From the NCBI RefSeq assembly GCF_018603515.1, contig NZ_JACATN010000004.1, positions 496,001-560,000 on the forward strand: a stretch of DNA of 64,000 bases. Reading direction: 5' to 3'. How positions within the stretch are numbered: the stretch's first letter is position 1; each line of letters opens with the position of its first letter. The notes under the pieces are model-generated. The model was not told where the DNA came from. It saw nothing but the letters and a program-made list of their open reading frames with translations, and searched no databases. This DNA comes from Zobellia barbeyronii (GTDB lineage Bacteria; Bacteroidota; Bacteroidia; Flavobacteriales; Flavobacteriaceae). Position numbers and translations under genes: made by a program. Positions 17,277-27,000 of this stretch are shown in pieces.

Positions 17277-20198
17277 TTATTTAGACTTCAACTTCTTCTT
17301 AACTTCTACCTCTCTGAAGGTCTCTACAATATCTCCCTCCATTATCTCATTGAAGTTCTTCACCTGAAGACCACAATCATAACCTTTAGCTACTTCCTTA
17401 ACATCATCCTTGAAACGTTTCAAAGAAGATAGCTCACCAGTATGAACAACAACGCCATCTCTTATAAGACGCATCCCTGCAGTTCTGTATATCTTACCTG
17501 TTGTAACCATACAACCAGCAATTGTACCAACTTTTGATATCTTAAAGGTCTCTCTAATCTCTGCGGTACCAGTAATCTCCTCTTTGATTTCCGGAGAAAG
17601 CATTCCCTCCATAGCATCTTTAAGATCATTAATAGCATCATAGATAATAGAGTACATTCTGATATCAATTTCCTCTTTCTCTGCTACATCTCTAGCATTA
17701 CCCATTGGCCTTACATTAAACCCAATAATAATTGCGTCAGACGCAGAAGCTAGCAACACATCAGATTCGGTAATCGCACCAACACCTTTATGTATAATAT
17801 TAACTTGAATTTCTTCAGTAGACAATTTCTGGAACGAATCAGTCAATGCTTCAACAGACCCATCAACATCACCTTTTAAGATAATGTTCAGTTCTTTAAA
17901 GTCACCTAAAGCAATTCTTCTTCCAATTTCGTCTAGAGTAATATGACGTTGAGTTCTAACTGACTGCTCACGCTGCAATTGCGAACGCTTGGTAGCAATC
18001 TGCTTAGCCTCTCTTTCATCCTCTAGTACGTGAAACTTATCACCTGCTTGTGGCGCACCATCAAGACCTAAAATAGATATTGGTGTAGCCGGACCAGCTT
18101 CCTTAACGATGTTTCCACGTTCATCCTGCATGGCCTTAACCTTCCCACTATTGGTACCCGCCAAAACGTAATCACCAATTTTAAGGGTTCCCCCTTGAAC
18201 TAATATAGTAGAAACGTAACCACGTCCTTTATCTAAAAATGCTTCAACAACAGTACCGTTAGCTCTCTTATCTGGATTAGATTTAAGCTCTAACAATTCT
18301 GCTTCTAGCAATACTTTTTCAAGTAATTCTTTTACACCTTCACCTGTTTTTGCTGAAATATCCTGTGATTGTATTTTACCACCCCAGTCTTCTACCAACA
18401 AATTCATTTGAGCCAAGCTATCCTTAATTTTCTCAGGATTTGCTGCTGGTCTATCTATTTTGTTTATTGCAAATACAATTGGCACACCCGCTGCTTGCGC
18501 ATGGCTTATTGCTTCTTTGGTCTGTGGCATGATTGAATCATCCGCAGCAATTACAATAACTGCAATATCTGTAACCTGAGCACCCCTTGCCCGCATCGCG
18601 GTAAAGGCTTCGTGACCCGGTGTATCCAAAAATGTGATTTTCTGACCACCTTCTAGTGTAACACCATAAGCACCAATGTGCTGTGTAATTCCACCACTTT
18701 CACCTGCAATTACATTAGCTTGTCTAACATAATCCAATAACGATGTTTTACCGTGATCCACATGCCCCATTACTGTAACGATAGGTGCACGTGATTTTAA
18801 ATCTTCCGGAGCATCTGCTTCAACTTCTATAGACTCTTCAAGGTCTGCTGTAACAAATTCAACTTCAAAACCAAACTCTTCCGCAACTATAGATAGAGTT
18901 TCAGCATCTAGACGTTGGTTCATCGTAACCATAATACCAAGAGACATACATGCCGAAATAATTTCGGTAGTAGAAACTTCCATCATGGTAGCAACTTCAC
19001 CAACAGTTACAAACTCTGTAACCTTCAATACTTTGCTCTCTAATTCTTGCTGTTCAAGATCTTTTTCCGTTTGTTGACGGTGTTGATCTCTTTTATCTCT
19101 TCTGTATTTGGCTCCTTTACCTTTTTTAGATTTACCCTGTAATTTCTCAAGAGTCTCTCTAATCTGTTTTTGTACATCTACTTCAGTAGGCTCCACCTTA
19201 GGAGCTCCAAAACGTGAATTTCCTCCACCTGGACTTTTCCTAGCTGCTGGACCAGTACCACGAGGTCTTGGTGCATTAGGCTTGGTATTACTTCCTGGGC
19301 TACTTACTATACGTCTTCTTCTCTTCTTACGATCAGCATTAGAATCAGAACCTGCTTTAGCATCTTCTTTCTTCTTCTTAGGCTTATTAAACTGAGAAAG
19401 GTCAATTTTAGCCGTAATTTTAGGACCGGTAAGTTTCTTGTATTTGGTAGTTAAGACGCCATCATCCTTCTTCTCTTCAGAAGCTTCTTCCGTTGACCCT
19501 TCTGCTACTGGAGCAGGAGCTTCAGCTTTAACCTCCTCTACTTTCTTTTCTTCAGGAGCTTTAGCTTTTTCCACAACAGGAGCTGGCTTAGCTTTTGGCT
19601 TCTTAACAGCATCAAGATCAATTTTTGCAATGACCTTAGGCTTTTCAACTATATTTTTTGCAGGCTTCTCTTCAACAACAGGTTGTTTCTCTTCTACCTT
19701 CTTTGGCTGCTCTACCTCTTTTGGTTTTTCAACCTCGGCGACAACCTCTTTTTCTATCTTCTCTACTTTTTCTACTTTTTCCTCAACAGGAGCGGGAGTA
19801 GGTGCCGGAGCAGCTTTAGGCTTCTTATCAGCATCCAGATCAATCTTACCGACTGTCTTAGGGCCTTGAAGTTCAACTTTGCCTACCAGAGTTTTCTCTG
19901 CCTCAGCAGCACGTTTTTCTCTAGCCGTACGTCTGTCTTCTTGCTCTTGCTCTAACTGCAATCGCAAAGCCTCTTTTTCCTTACGCTTTTCTTCACCTAC
20001 TTCTTTGGAGGCGACTTTCTTGCTCTTATCGGTCTGAAATTCTCCTTGAAGTACTTCGTAAACCTTATCGGAAATCTTTGTAGTAGGTCGCGCATCGATA
20101 TCATGCCCCTTTGAGGCAAGAAAATCAACCGCCCTATCCAAAGAAATATTAAACTCTTTGAGGACCTTATTAAGCCTAATTTTTGCAATGTCTGCCAT
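17277..20198 (-). CDS. infB: Translation initiation factor IF-2
   Basis: IF-2 is the GTPase that brings initiator tRNA to the 30S subunit. The 973-residue protein starts with an IF2_N domain (KIRLNKVLKEFNISLDRAVD), followed by a very long Lys/Glu/Ala/Pro-rich region to about residue 390. The G domain follows with GHVDHGKTS (about 474-482), DTPGHEAF and NKID, then the beta-barrel and IF2 C-terminal domains. The charged region holds repeated copies of a short motif of the type KIDLDAxKKPKA, a feature of Bacteroidota IF-2. It is the last gene of rimP-nusA-infB and is followed by the shared terminator. Long antisense open frames over the charged region are by-products of its codon bias. Confidence 0.97.
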   Translation of the reverse strand: MADIAKIRLNKVLKEFNISLDRAVDFLASKGHDIDARPTTKISDKVYEVLQGEFQTDKSKKVASKEVGEEKRKEKEALRLQLEQEQEDRRTAREKRAAEAEKTLVGKVELQGPKTVGKIDLDADKKPKAAPAPTPAPVEEKVEKVEKIEKEVVAEVEKPKEVEQPKKVEEKQPVVEEKPAKNIVEKPKVIAKIDLDAVKKPKAKPAPVVEKAKAPEEKKVEEVKAEAPAPVAEGSTEEASEEKKDDGVLTTKYKKLTGPKITAKIDLSQFNKPKKKKEDAKAGSDSNADRKKRRRRIVSSPGSNTKPNAPRPRGTGPAARKSPGGGNSRFGAPKVEPTEVDVQKQIRETLEKLQGKSKKGKGAKYRRDKRDQHRQQTEKDLEQQELESKVLKVTEFVTVGEVATMMEVSTTEIISACMSLGIMVTMNQRLDAETLSIVAEEFGFEVEFVTADLEESIEVEADAPEDLKSRAPIVTVMGHVDHGKTSLLDYVRQANVIAGESGGITQHIGAYGVTLEGGQKITFLDTPGHEAFTAMRARGAQVTDIAVIVIAADDSIMPQTKEAISHAQAAGVPIVFAINKIDRPAANPEKIKDSLAQMNLLVEDWGGKIQSQDISAKTGEGVKELLEKVLLEAELLELKSNPDKRANGTVVEAFLDKGRGYVSTILVQGGTLKIGDYVLAGTNSGKVKAMQDERGNIVKEAGPATPISILGLDGAPQAGDKFHVLEDEREAKQIATKRSQLQREQSVRTQRHITLDEIGRRIALGDFKELNIILKGDVDGSVEALTDSFQKLSTEEIQVNIIHKGVGAITESDVLLASASDAIIIGFNVRPMGNARDVAEKEEIDIRMYSIIYDAINDLKDAMEGMLSPEIKEEITGTAEIRETFKISKVGTIAGCMVTTGKIYRTAGMRLIRDGVVVHTGELSSLKRFKDDVKEVAKGYDCGLQVKNFNEIMEGDIVETFREVEVKKKLKSK

Positions 20199-20210
20199 AA
20201 ATACTTTCTC

Positions 20211-20306
20211 CTAATTCTCTTTAATCCTTGCTAATATACAGAACTCCAATGCGGTTTCACAATCCAACACATTAGCAGAATTTTCCGCTAAAGTATTAAA
20301 ACCCAT
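20211..20306 (-). CDS. Possible 31-codon open frame between nusA and infB (weak)
   Basis: The 121-base gap between nusA and infB contains an ATG-to-TAG frame of 31 codons: MGFNTLAENSANVLDCETAL followed by EFCILARIKEN. It begins 13 bases after the nusA stop and ends 12 bases before the infB start, so it fills the gap with operon-like spacing. It has no recognisable motif. Its 5' part also folds as an eight-pair hairpin (TTAGCGGA with TCTGCTAA). Chance is a real explanation for so short a frame, and I cannot test conservation. Confidence 0.15.
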   Translation of the reverse strand: MGFNTLAENSANVLDCETALEFCILARIKEN

Positions 20307-20319
20307 GACGAGTTCATAG

Positions 20320-21552
20320 CTAATCTTCTAATTCTTCTTTCAGAATACGCACAACTTCTGAAATAGTTTCCTCTTCCAAGTCGGTACGTTTTACTAAATC
20401 AGCTACATCTTGCTCTAAAATACTACGAGCTGTATCTAATCCTATTTTCTTGAATTCTTCAATAATCCAAGCATCAATTTCATCTCTAAACTCTGTCAAC
20501 TCTACATCTTCTTCAACACCTTCTCTAAACACATCTATCTCATAACCAGTTAACTGACCAGCTAATCGAATGTTGTGCCCACCACGACCAATAGCTTTAG
20601 AAACTTCTTCCGGTCTTAGGTAAACTTGCGCCGTCATCTTCTCGTCATTCAACTTCACTGAAGATACTCTTGCAGGACTCAACGCCCTTGTTACCATTAA
20701 CTGCGGGTTGGCCGTCCAATTGATAACATCAATATTTTCGTTACCCAATTCACGAACAATACCGTGAATTCTAGAGCCTTTCATACCTACACAGGCTCCT
20801 ACCGGATCAATACGGTCATCATATGAATCAACAGCAACTTTTGCTTTTTCTCCTGGTATACGTACAACCTTTTTAACTGTAATAAGACCGTCGTAAACTT
20901 CTGGAATTTCTTGAAAAAATAATTGTTCCAAAAATTTAGGGGAGCTCCTAGACATAATAATCGTTGGTTTGCTACCCTTTAACTCTACACTCTCTATTAC
21001 ACCACGAACATTATCTCCTTTTCTAAAGAAGTCAGATGGTATCTGTCTATCTTTTGGTAAAATAATCTCATTGCCTTCGTCATCTAGCAAAATAATTGCT
21101 TTATGACGAATATGATGCACCTCTGCAGTATAAATCTCACCTTCAAGCTCCTTAAAGTGCTTGTAAATGGTTGTATTGTCGTGCTCGTGAATTTTAGAAA
21201 TCAAGTTTTGACGAAGTGCCAAAATAGCTCTTCTTCCCAAATCTATAAGCTTCACTTCTTCAGAAACATCTTCACCAACTTCAAAATCCGGCTCAATTTT
21301 ACGTGCTTCCGTAAGCGATATCTCTTCGTTTGGTTCTTCTACCTCACCATCTTCTACAACTATACGGTTTCTCCAAATTTCTAAATCACCTTTATCAGGG
21401 TTGATAATGATGTCAAAATTATCATCAGAACCAAATTTCTTCTTAAGAGCACTTCGGAAAACATCTTCCAAAATGGCCATTAAGGTTACTCTATCTATGT
21501 ATTTGTCGTCTTTAAATTCCGAAAAAGACTCAATCAGTGCAATATTTTCCAT
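20320..21552 (-). CDS. nusA: Transcription termination/antitermination factor NusA
   Basis: NusA binds RNA polymerase and modulates pausing, termination and antitermination. The 410 residues comprise an N-terminal polymerase-binding domain (1-about 130), an S1 domain (around 140-205, with YTAEVHHIRHKAIILLDDEG) and two KH domains (about 210-345, containing GACVGMKGSRIHGIVRELG and AIGRGGHNIRLAGQL). The two acidic repeats found at the C-terminus of E. coli NusA are absent, which explains the shorter length and is normal outside gamma-proteobacteria. It lies 16 bases after rimP in one transcript. Confidence 0.97.
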   Translation of the reverse strand: MENIALIESFSEFKDDKYIDRVTLMAILEDVFRSALKKKFGSDDNFDIIINPDKGDLEIWRNRIVVEDGEVEEPNEEISLTEARKIEPDFEVGEDVSEEVKLIDLGRRAILALRQNLISKIHEHDNTTIYKHFKELEGEIYTAEVHHIRHKAIILLDDEGNEIILPKDRQIPSDFFRKGDNVRGVIESVELKGSKPTIIMSRSSPKFLEQLFFQEIPEVYDGLITVKKVVRIPGEKAKVAVDSYDDRIDPVGACVGMKGSRIHGIVRELGNENIDVINWTANPQLMVTRALSPARVSSVKLNDEKMTAQVYLRPEEVSKAIGRGGHNIRLAGQLTGYEIDVFREGVEEDVELTEFRDEIDAWIIEEFKKIGLDTARSILEQDVADLVKRTDLEEETISEVVRILKEELED

Positions 21553-21568
21553 TATGCTACTATTACCT

Positions 21569-22030
21569 TTAAAATTTTAAAATGACTTTTGCTTCTTTAA
21601 TATCAGAAAAATTGATTTGCTCTTTTTTCTGAACTGTAACTTTACCTTTTCCAATAGGTTTGGGTTCCCGTGCCTTCCATTCCAGCACAATACCCTCCTC
21701 GTTAGTTCCGATTAAATTCCCTTCAAACTCACCCCCTGGCGTTCTCACCGCAAGCTTTCGACCAATATTCTTTACATACTGCCTAGGCATTACTAGCGGG
21801 GATGCCGCTCCTGAAGAAGTAACCTCTAACGAAAAATCATACTCCTCACTATCTAATTCATTCTCGATTGCGCGACTAATTCTCACACAGTCTTGTACTG
21901 TAACCCCTTCATCACCATCCAAAACCACTCTTATGGTGTTGTCTGCTAATATCGAAAAATCGATTAAAAACAATGAGCCATCTTCTTCTAGGGCATCATT
22001 TAAAAGGGCTTCAACCTTACTCTTCAACAT
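21569..22030 (-). CDS. rimP: Ribosome maturation factor RimP
   Basis: RimP assists late assembly of the 30S subunit. The 153-residue length is standard. Typical features are VQDCVRISRAIENEL in the N-terminal alpha/beta domain and YDFSLEVTSSGAASPLVMPR, equivalent to the conserved 'LEVSSPGxxRPL' loop; here the middle reads SSGAASPL. The C-terminal SH3-like domain follows. It is the first gene of rimP-nusA-infB, a linkage conserved across bacteria. A good promoter and a terminator-like hairpin precede it. Confidence 0.94.
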   Translation of the reverse strand: MLKSKVEALLNDALEEDGSLFLIDFSILADNTIRVVLDGDEGVTVQDCVRISRAIENELDSEEYDFSLEVTSSGAASPLVMPRQYVKNIGRKLAVRTPGGEFEGNLIGTNEEGIVLEWKAREPKPIGKGKVTVQKKEQINFSDIKEAKVILKF

Positions 22031-22041
22031 AACATTTAGAA

Positions 22042-22069
22042 ATAAAAAAGAGGACTAAATTGTCCCCTC
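22042..22069 (-). terminator. Terminator-like hairpin in the leader of rimP-nusA-infB (candidate attenuator)
   Basis: On the minus strand GGGGAC/GTCCTC (one G-T pair) closes a six-base loop AATTTA, and the stem can extend by two more pairs into the following TTTTTTATTT. It lies downstream of the promoter at 22099-22127 and ends only about a dozen bases before the rimP ATG, so it would interrupt the operon's own leader. See findings. Confidence 0.55.
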
Positions 22070-22098
22070 ATGAATACTTTTATATCCTTTCAGTCCTG

Positions 22099-22127
22099 CA
22101 AATATACAATTTTTTTGTTTCCCGCAA
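22099..22127 (-). promoter_or_regulatory. Promoter of rimP-nusA-infB
   Basis: The minus strand shows TTG (22127-22125), 18 bases, then TATATTTG (22106-22099). The -7 box is a full consensus match and the spacing is one base short of the usual 19. Transcription should begin near 22092, giving a leader of about 60 bases. Confidence 0.65.
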
Positions 22128-22221
22128 TATCCGATTCACCTAAAGAGTTCTATATCATATCAATTCATATTAAATTAACTATTTAATATTACTTTTAAAC
22201 ACCTCAATCAAACCAACAACC

Positions 22222-23595
22222 ATGGAAATACTCTCATCTTACAATATGATTATTGGCGCTTCTGCCATAGTTATTATCTCGTTTTGGTTCAACGGCATCT
22301 CAAAAAAGACCAATATCCCATCTGTACTTATGCTTATCGTTCTGGGCGTTGCTCTACAATTTGGTCTTAAATATGTACTGGGTACCGAAATAGATTTCGA
22401 AAAAAATCTTCGTGGCACTTTAGAGATAATAGGAACAGTTGGATTAATAATGATTGTACTTGAAGCTGCTCTAGAACTTGAGCTAAAACGCGAAAAACTA
22501 GTACCCATTCTTAAATCTATGGCTATTGCACTCATTGGGCTTGTTGCCTCTGCATGGGTAGCCGCCCTTGTACTTTATCAGTTTATTGACGGCATGACCA
22601 TGCAGTCTGCATGGCTATACGCCACTCCCCTTTCCATACTATCGAGCGCTATAATCATACCAAGCGTAAGCAGCCTAAAAGAAGAAAAGAAAGAATTCCA
22701 TATTTACGAAAGTACCTTTTCGGACATCATGGGTATTATGATGTTCTACTTCCTTACTGGAGGGCTAGACCCAGAAACTGACTCTGGACCCGTTGCTTTT
22801 GCAGGAAACATTGTCTTAACCATAGTCATTGCCATAATTGCCAGTTACGCGCTAGTTCTAATTTTTCAGAAAATTAAAAGTCAGGCCAAACAATTTTTAT
22901 TGATAGCCGTACTACTTCTATTATACGCTATTGGAAAAAAAATGCACCTTTCCTCACTTATCATAATTTTAATATTCGGCTTGGTGATTGCGAACGTAAA
23001 ACTGTTCTTTCCCGGTAAGACTGCCATTTTTCTTGAAAAGGAAAAGATGCAACAAGTTTTTCACGAACTACACATCATCACCCTAGAAACAGCTTTTGTT
23101 GTCCGTACTTTTTTCTTCGTAATTTTTGGAGTTACCATTGTACTTGCCTCACTTATGAGCCTTAATGTTGCTATGGTCAGTATTCTAATCATTGCATCTA
23201 TTTACGTTATTCGCTTCCTTATTTTACGGGTCTTCATTGGAAAAGATATTTTACCACAAGCCTTTATAGCCCCAAGAGGACTGATTACCATACTATTGTT
23301 TTACGCTATTCCGGTAGAAGCTGAAGTTGCAGGCTTTGAATCTGGAATCTTGTTGTTTGTTATTATTGCCACTAGTTTGATTATGACCTGGGCCATGATA
23401 CGGGACAAAAAGAAAATGGGCACGATGTTAGACGAGATTGATGAAGAAATTTTAGCCCGTAACGAAGCTGAAGACCAACTTAACGAACATAACTCCGAAA
23501 TACTAAAAACAGAAACAAACAAAGAAGTCACAAAAAACGAAGAAGATACTTCCGGAGAGACAGAAGACACAGGCCTGGACCACACTACTATCTAG
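22222..23595 (+). CDS. Cation:proton antiporter (CPA2/KefB-like membrane protein)
   Basis: The 457-residue protein has about twelve predicted hydrophobic helices between residues 5 and 395, in the pattern of the Na+/H+ exchanger superfamily (VPSVLMLIVLGVALQFGLK at the first conserved helix, LEIIGTVGLIMIVLEAALEL further on). The product of such proteins is exchange of Na+ or K+ for H+ across the inner membrane; which ion cannot be told here. The C-terminal 55 residues are soluble and strongly acidic, without an RCK/TrkA-N nucleotide-binding domain. It is monocistronic, divergent from rimP, and ends at a strong terminator. Confidence 0.82.
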   Translation: MEILSSYNMIIGASAIVIISFWFNGISKKTNIPSVLMLIVLGVALQFGLKYVLGTEIDFEKNLRGTLEIIGTVGLIMIVLEAALELELKREKLVPILKSMAIALIGLVASAWVAALVLYQFIDGMTMQSAWLYATPLSILSSAIIIPSVSSLKEEKKEFHIYESTFSDIMGIMMFYFLTGGLDPETDSGPVAFAGNIVLTIVIAIIASYALVLIFQKIKSQAKQFLLIAVLLLLYAIGKKMHLSSLIIILIFGLVIANVKLFFPGKTAIFLEKEKMQQVFHELHIITLETAFVVRTFFFVIFGVTIVLASLMSLNVAMVSILIIASIYVIRFLILRVFIGKDILPQAFIAPRGLITILLFYAIPVEAEVAGFESGILLFVIIATSLIMTWAMIRDKKKMGTMLDEIDEEILARNEAEDQLNEHNSEILKTETNKEVTKNEEDTSGETEDTGLDHTTI

Positions 23596-23608
23596 GATAA
23601 AAATAAAA

Positions 23609-23640
23609 AAACCCGATACTTTGCAGTATCGGGTTTTTAA
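23609..23640 (+). terminator. Terminator of the antiporter gene
   Basis: A perfect stem AAACCCGATACT/AGTATCGGGTTT with loop TTGC is followed by more T. It lies 14 bases after the stop codon. A run of A before the stem makes it potentially useful for the tRNA-Gln transcript on the other strand too. Confidence 0.9.
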
Positions 23641-23647
23641 ATTTCTG

Positions 23648-23719
23648 TTGGCCTACTAGGACTCGAACCTAGAACGACTGTACCAAAAACAGCTGTGTTG
23701 CCAATTACACCATAGGCCA
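23648..23719 (-). tRNA. tRNA-Gln (anticodon TTG)
   Basis: The minus strand folds as a 72-base tRNA: acceptor stem TGGCCTA/TAGGCCA, anticodon stem GCTGT/ACAGT with seven-base loop TTTTGGT (anticodon TTG, reads CAA), and T arm with GTTCGAGTC. The discriminator base is A and the CCA end is not encoded. The 297 bases between this gene and the next (23720-24016) hold its promoter and otherwise no gene that I can see. Confidence 0.95.
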
Positions 23720-23761
23720 TTACCGTAAATATCGCTGAAACAAGTTCAGCATTTGAGCGTG

Positions 23762-23792
23762 CAAATTTAAAACAAAGTTTCGTTTACACAAA
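23762..23792 (-). promoter_or_regulatory. Promoter of tRNA-Gln
   Basis: The minus strand shows TTTG, exactly 19 bases, then TAAATTTG: a perfect match to the Bacteroidota promoter. The -7 box lies 42 bases before the mature tRNA. Confidence 0.75.
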
Positions 23793-24016
23793 CATTTTTT
23801 ACAACAAAAATTTAAAATCTCCACAACTCACAGATTTTCAGCATTATAAAATTAATAAAAAATTACATTTCTATCGCACAAGACCCACTCACAAGGCGGT
23901 AAGTGCAGGTAAAGCTAAATTCGTCTTACAAAGAGCTTGTTAAAGGTTTATCAAAAATGACCATCCATATCTATATAAATTAGTAAATTCGCCGCATTGG
24001 TAAAACCTCATAGTAC

Positions 24017-27000
24017 ATGTTTTCAAAGAACTTCGAAAAATGGGACAATCTTCTTGGATGGTCCGTCTTTTTTATAGCCCTAATTACTTATGCAATTACC
24101 GTTGAACCCACGAACAGCTTTTGGGATGCCGGTGAATACATTGCCACATCTGCAAAACTTCAAGTAGGTCATCCACCCGGAGCACCACTGCTCCAGATGA
24201 TTGGTGCCTTTTTTGCAATGTTCGCTATTGAGCAGGATCAAGTGGCGAGAATGGTGAATTACGTATCAGGTGTATCAAGTGCATTCACTATTCTTTTCAT
24301 GTTTTGGACGATTACTAATCTTACCCAAAAACTTATAAAGCGTAAAGATGATATTATTACCAACAGTAAGGCCATTGCCATTTTTGGTAGCGGTATTGTT
24401 GGCTCTCTTGCTTTCACATTTTCTGATAGCTTTTGGTTTAATGCAGTTGAGACCGAAGTGTATTCTACGGCCAGTTTCTTAATGGCGCTGTTACTTTGGC
24501 TAGGTCTAAAATGGACAGATGATCTTGATAATCCAAGAGGAAATAAATGGATCGTTCTTATTTCTTATGTAGTCGGGCTTACTTTTGGTGTTCAGTTTAT
24601 GGGCTTTTTAGCCATACCATCAATTGGATTACTTTTCTATTTCAAAAAGTATGAAACAACAACCGTAAAGAACTTTCTTCTTGCAAACATTGCCGTAATT
24701 GCGGTATTGATGTTGGTTTACAAATTCTCCCTAACCTATGTCTTAAACCTTTTTGGCTGGGCAGAAGTCTTCTTTATCAACAATATTGGTCTTCCTTTTA
24801 ACTCAGGAACCATCATTATGGGGCTCATATTTATTGCCACATTCTATTTTGGATTAAACTACACCCGTAAGAATAATTTTAAAATAGCAAACACCATTGT
24901 TCTTTGTTTGATGTTTCTATTCTTAGGCTTCTCTTCTTGGATGATGCTTCCTATTCGTGCAAACGCAAGAGTGGTAATCAACGAAAACAACCCAGAAGAC
25001 GCACGTGCTTTGCTAGCCTATTACAATCGTGAACAATACCCAGGTGTTGATAGTCCTGTTTACGGAACCTACTACTCCAATACTTTTGGAGCAGGTGGCG
25101 AAGACAAGGATGAGGCCCCTAAATATGAAAAAGACGAAAAAACAGGTAAATACGTAATCGTAAATTACTACAAAGGTGCTGTCCCGGGAGACGACCCTAA
25201 ACATATTGGCTTTCTACCACGTATGTGGAGTGGTCAAAATGCTGAAAATTACATGCGTTATTTTGGCCCATTAGATTTTAAGATGACCCAATCTAATGAA
25301 GAGTTAAGAAAAGCGGTATCACAAGTAAAGGATGGTTTTGCCAATGGCGAAATAGATGCTGAACAATATATTAGCTTTCTAAGAAGGTTTAGCGATTATA
25401 TTGAAGTACAGCCGCCATCAGTTTGGCAGAACGTGAAGTATATGGTACAATTTCAGTTTGGATACATGTACTGGCGTTATTTTATGTGGAATTTTACCGG
25501 GAAAAATAATGACGTTCAAGGCCGATACAACGGAAACGGAGAATGGCTTAGTGGTATTGACTTAGTTGACAGTCCACGTTTAGGAAGTCAAGACAACCTA
25601 CCCGATGAAGTCAAGAACAACAAAGCCAGAAATACGTATTTCTTTTTACCCCTAATACTTGGTATTGTGGGGATTTTGTTCCAAATAAGCAAAAACCCAA
25701 AACAGTTTTGGGTACTTTTAATATTCTTTTTATTCACCGGTCTGGCTATACAGTTCTATACCAATCCATACATCTTTCAACCACGTGAGCGAGATTACTC
25801 ACTTGTAGGTTCTTTTTATGTCTTTGGAATATGGATAGGTCTTGGGGTTTACGGTCTTTTTGACGAACTTAAAAAGTACCTCACTCCAAAAATACTGGCA
25901 CCAGCTGTAACTATAGTATGTCTTTTGGCCGTTCCTACGGTAATGGCAATACAGAATTGGGACGACCATGATAGATCTAATCGTTTTACCGCTAATTCAT
26001 CGGCTAAAGCCTACTTAGATTCTTGTCAAGAAGATACTGGCGCCATACTCTTTACTATTGGAGATAACGACACCTTCCCACTCTGGTACGCTCAAGAAAT
26101 TGAAGGTTACCGAACAGATGTGCGTATTATCTGTACCAGTCTTTTTGAAACCGATTGGTATATTGACCAGATGAAGAGAAAGGCCTACGAAAGTGAAGCT
26201 ATACCTTCACAAATTGCACATGATAAGTACCGTTGGGGATCTCGTGACGTATTATACTTCCAAACGGTAGATCCACTTTTCAACAAAAAAATATCTGAAA
26301 GCCGTTGGTCTATTCAAGACTTCATAAAGTGGGTAGATAGCGATAATCCGCAAACTAAATTGAAGTACATTTTAGAAAGGCAAGAAAATATTGATTTAGA
26401 TGCGTATTCTGAAAGTAGTCAAAACATTGTTTATTACCCTACGAATCTGCTTCGTATACCAGTAAACAAAAAGAATGTTCTAGAAAGTGGACTGGTAAAA
26501 GAAAAGGATTCAGCGTTAATAGTTGACTATATAGATATTGATTTACCTAAAAGTGCCATTACCAAAAAGAGTATGATGATGTTAGACATCATTGCTAATA
26601 ACGATTGGAAACGCCCTATTTACTTCTCTGGAGGTAGTTTTGATGATGCCGAATTTATTTGGATGAAAGACTATTTACAACTGGATGGAATGGCCTACAA
26701 ATTAGTACCCATTAAGACAGAACGAAGAAATTCTTTTGAAATGGGACGTATAGATTCTGACCTTATGTACGATGTAGTTACCAATTGGGATTGGGGCAAC
26801 TCCGGCGAAGACATCTACCATGATCCGCAAACTCGTATTCAAGGGCTGTCTTACCGTAGTAACTTAGCTAGACTACTTGAGCAACTACTGAAAGAAGATG
26901 ACATAGAGAGAGCTAAGAACATCATAGACATCTCTATTAAAAACCTTCCAGTAGAAGATTTTGGATACTATACATTTGTTGAACCTTTTGTTGACGGTTA

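Noticed and set aside
19108-19955. Long plus-strand open frames over infB
   Set aside because: They mirror the Lys/Glu/Ala/Pro-rich part of IF-2, where codon bias removes stops from the other strand; the peptides are low-complexity Ser/Phe/Leu.
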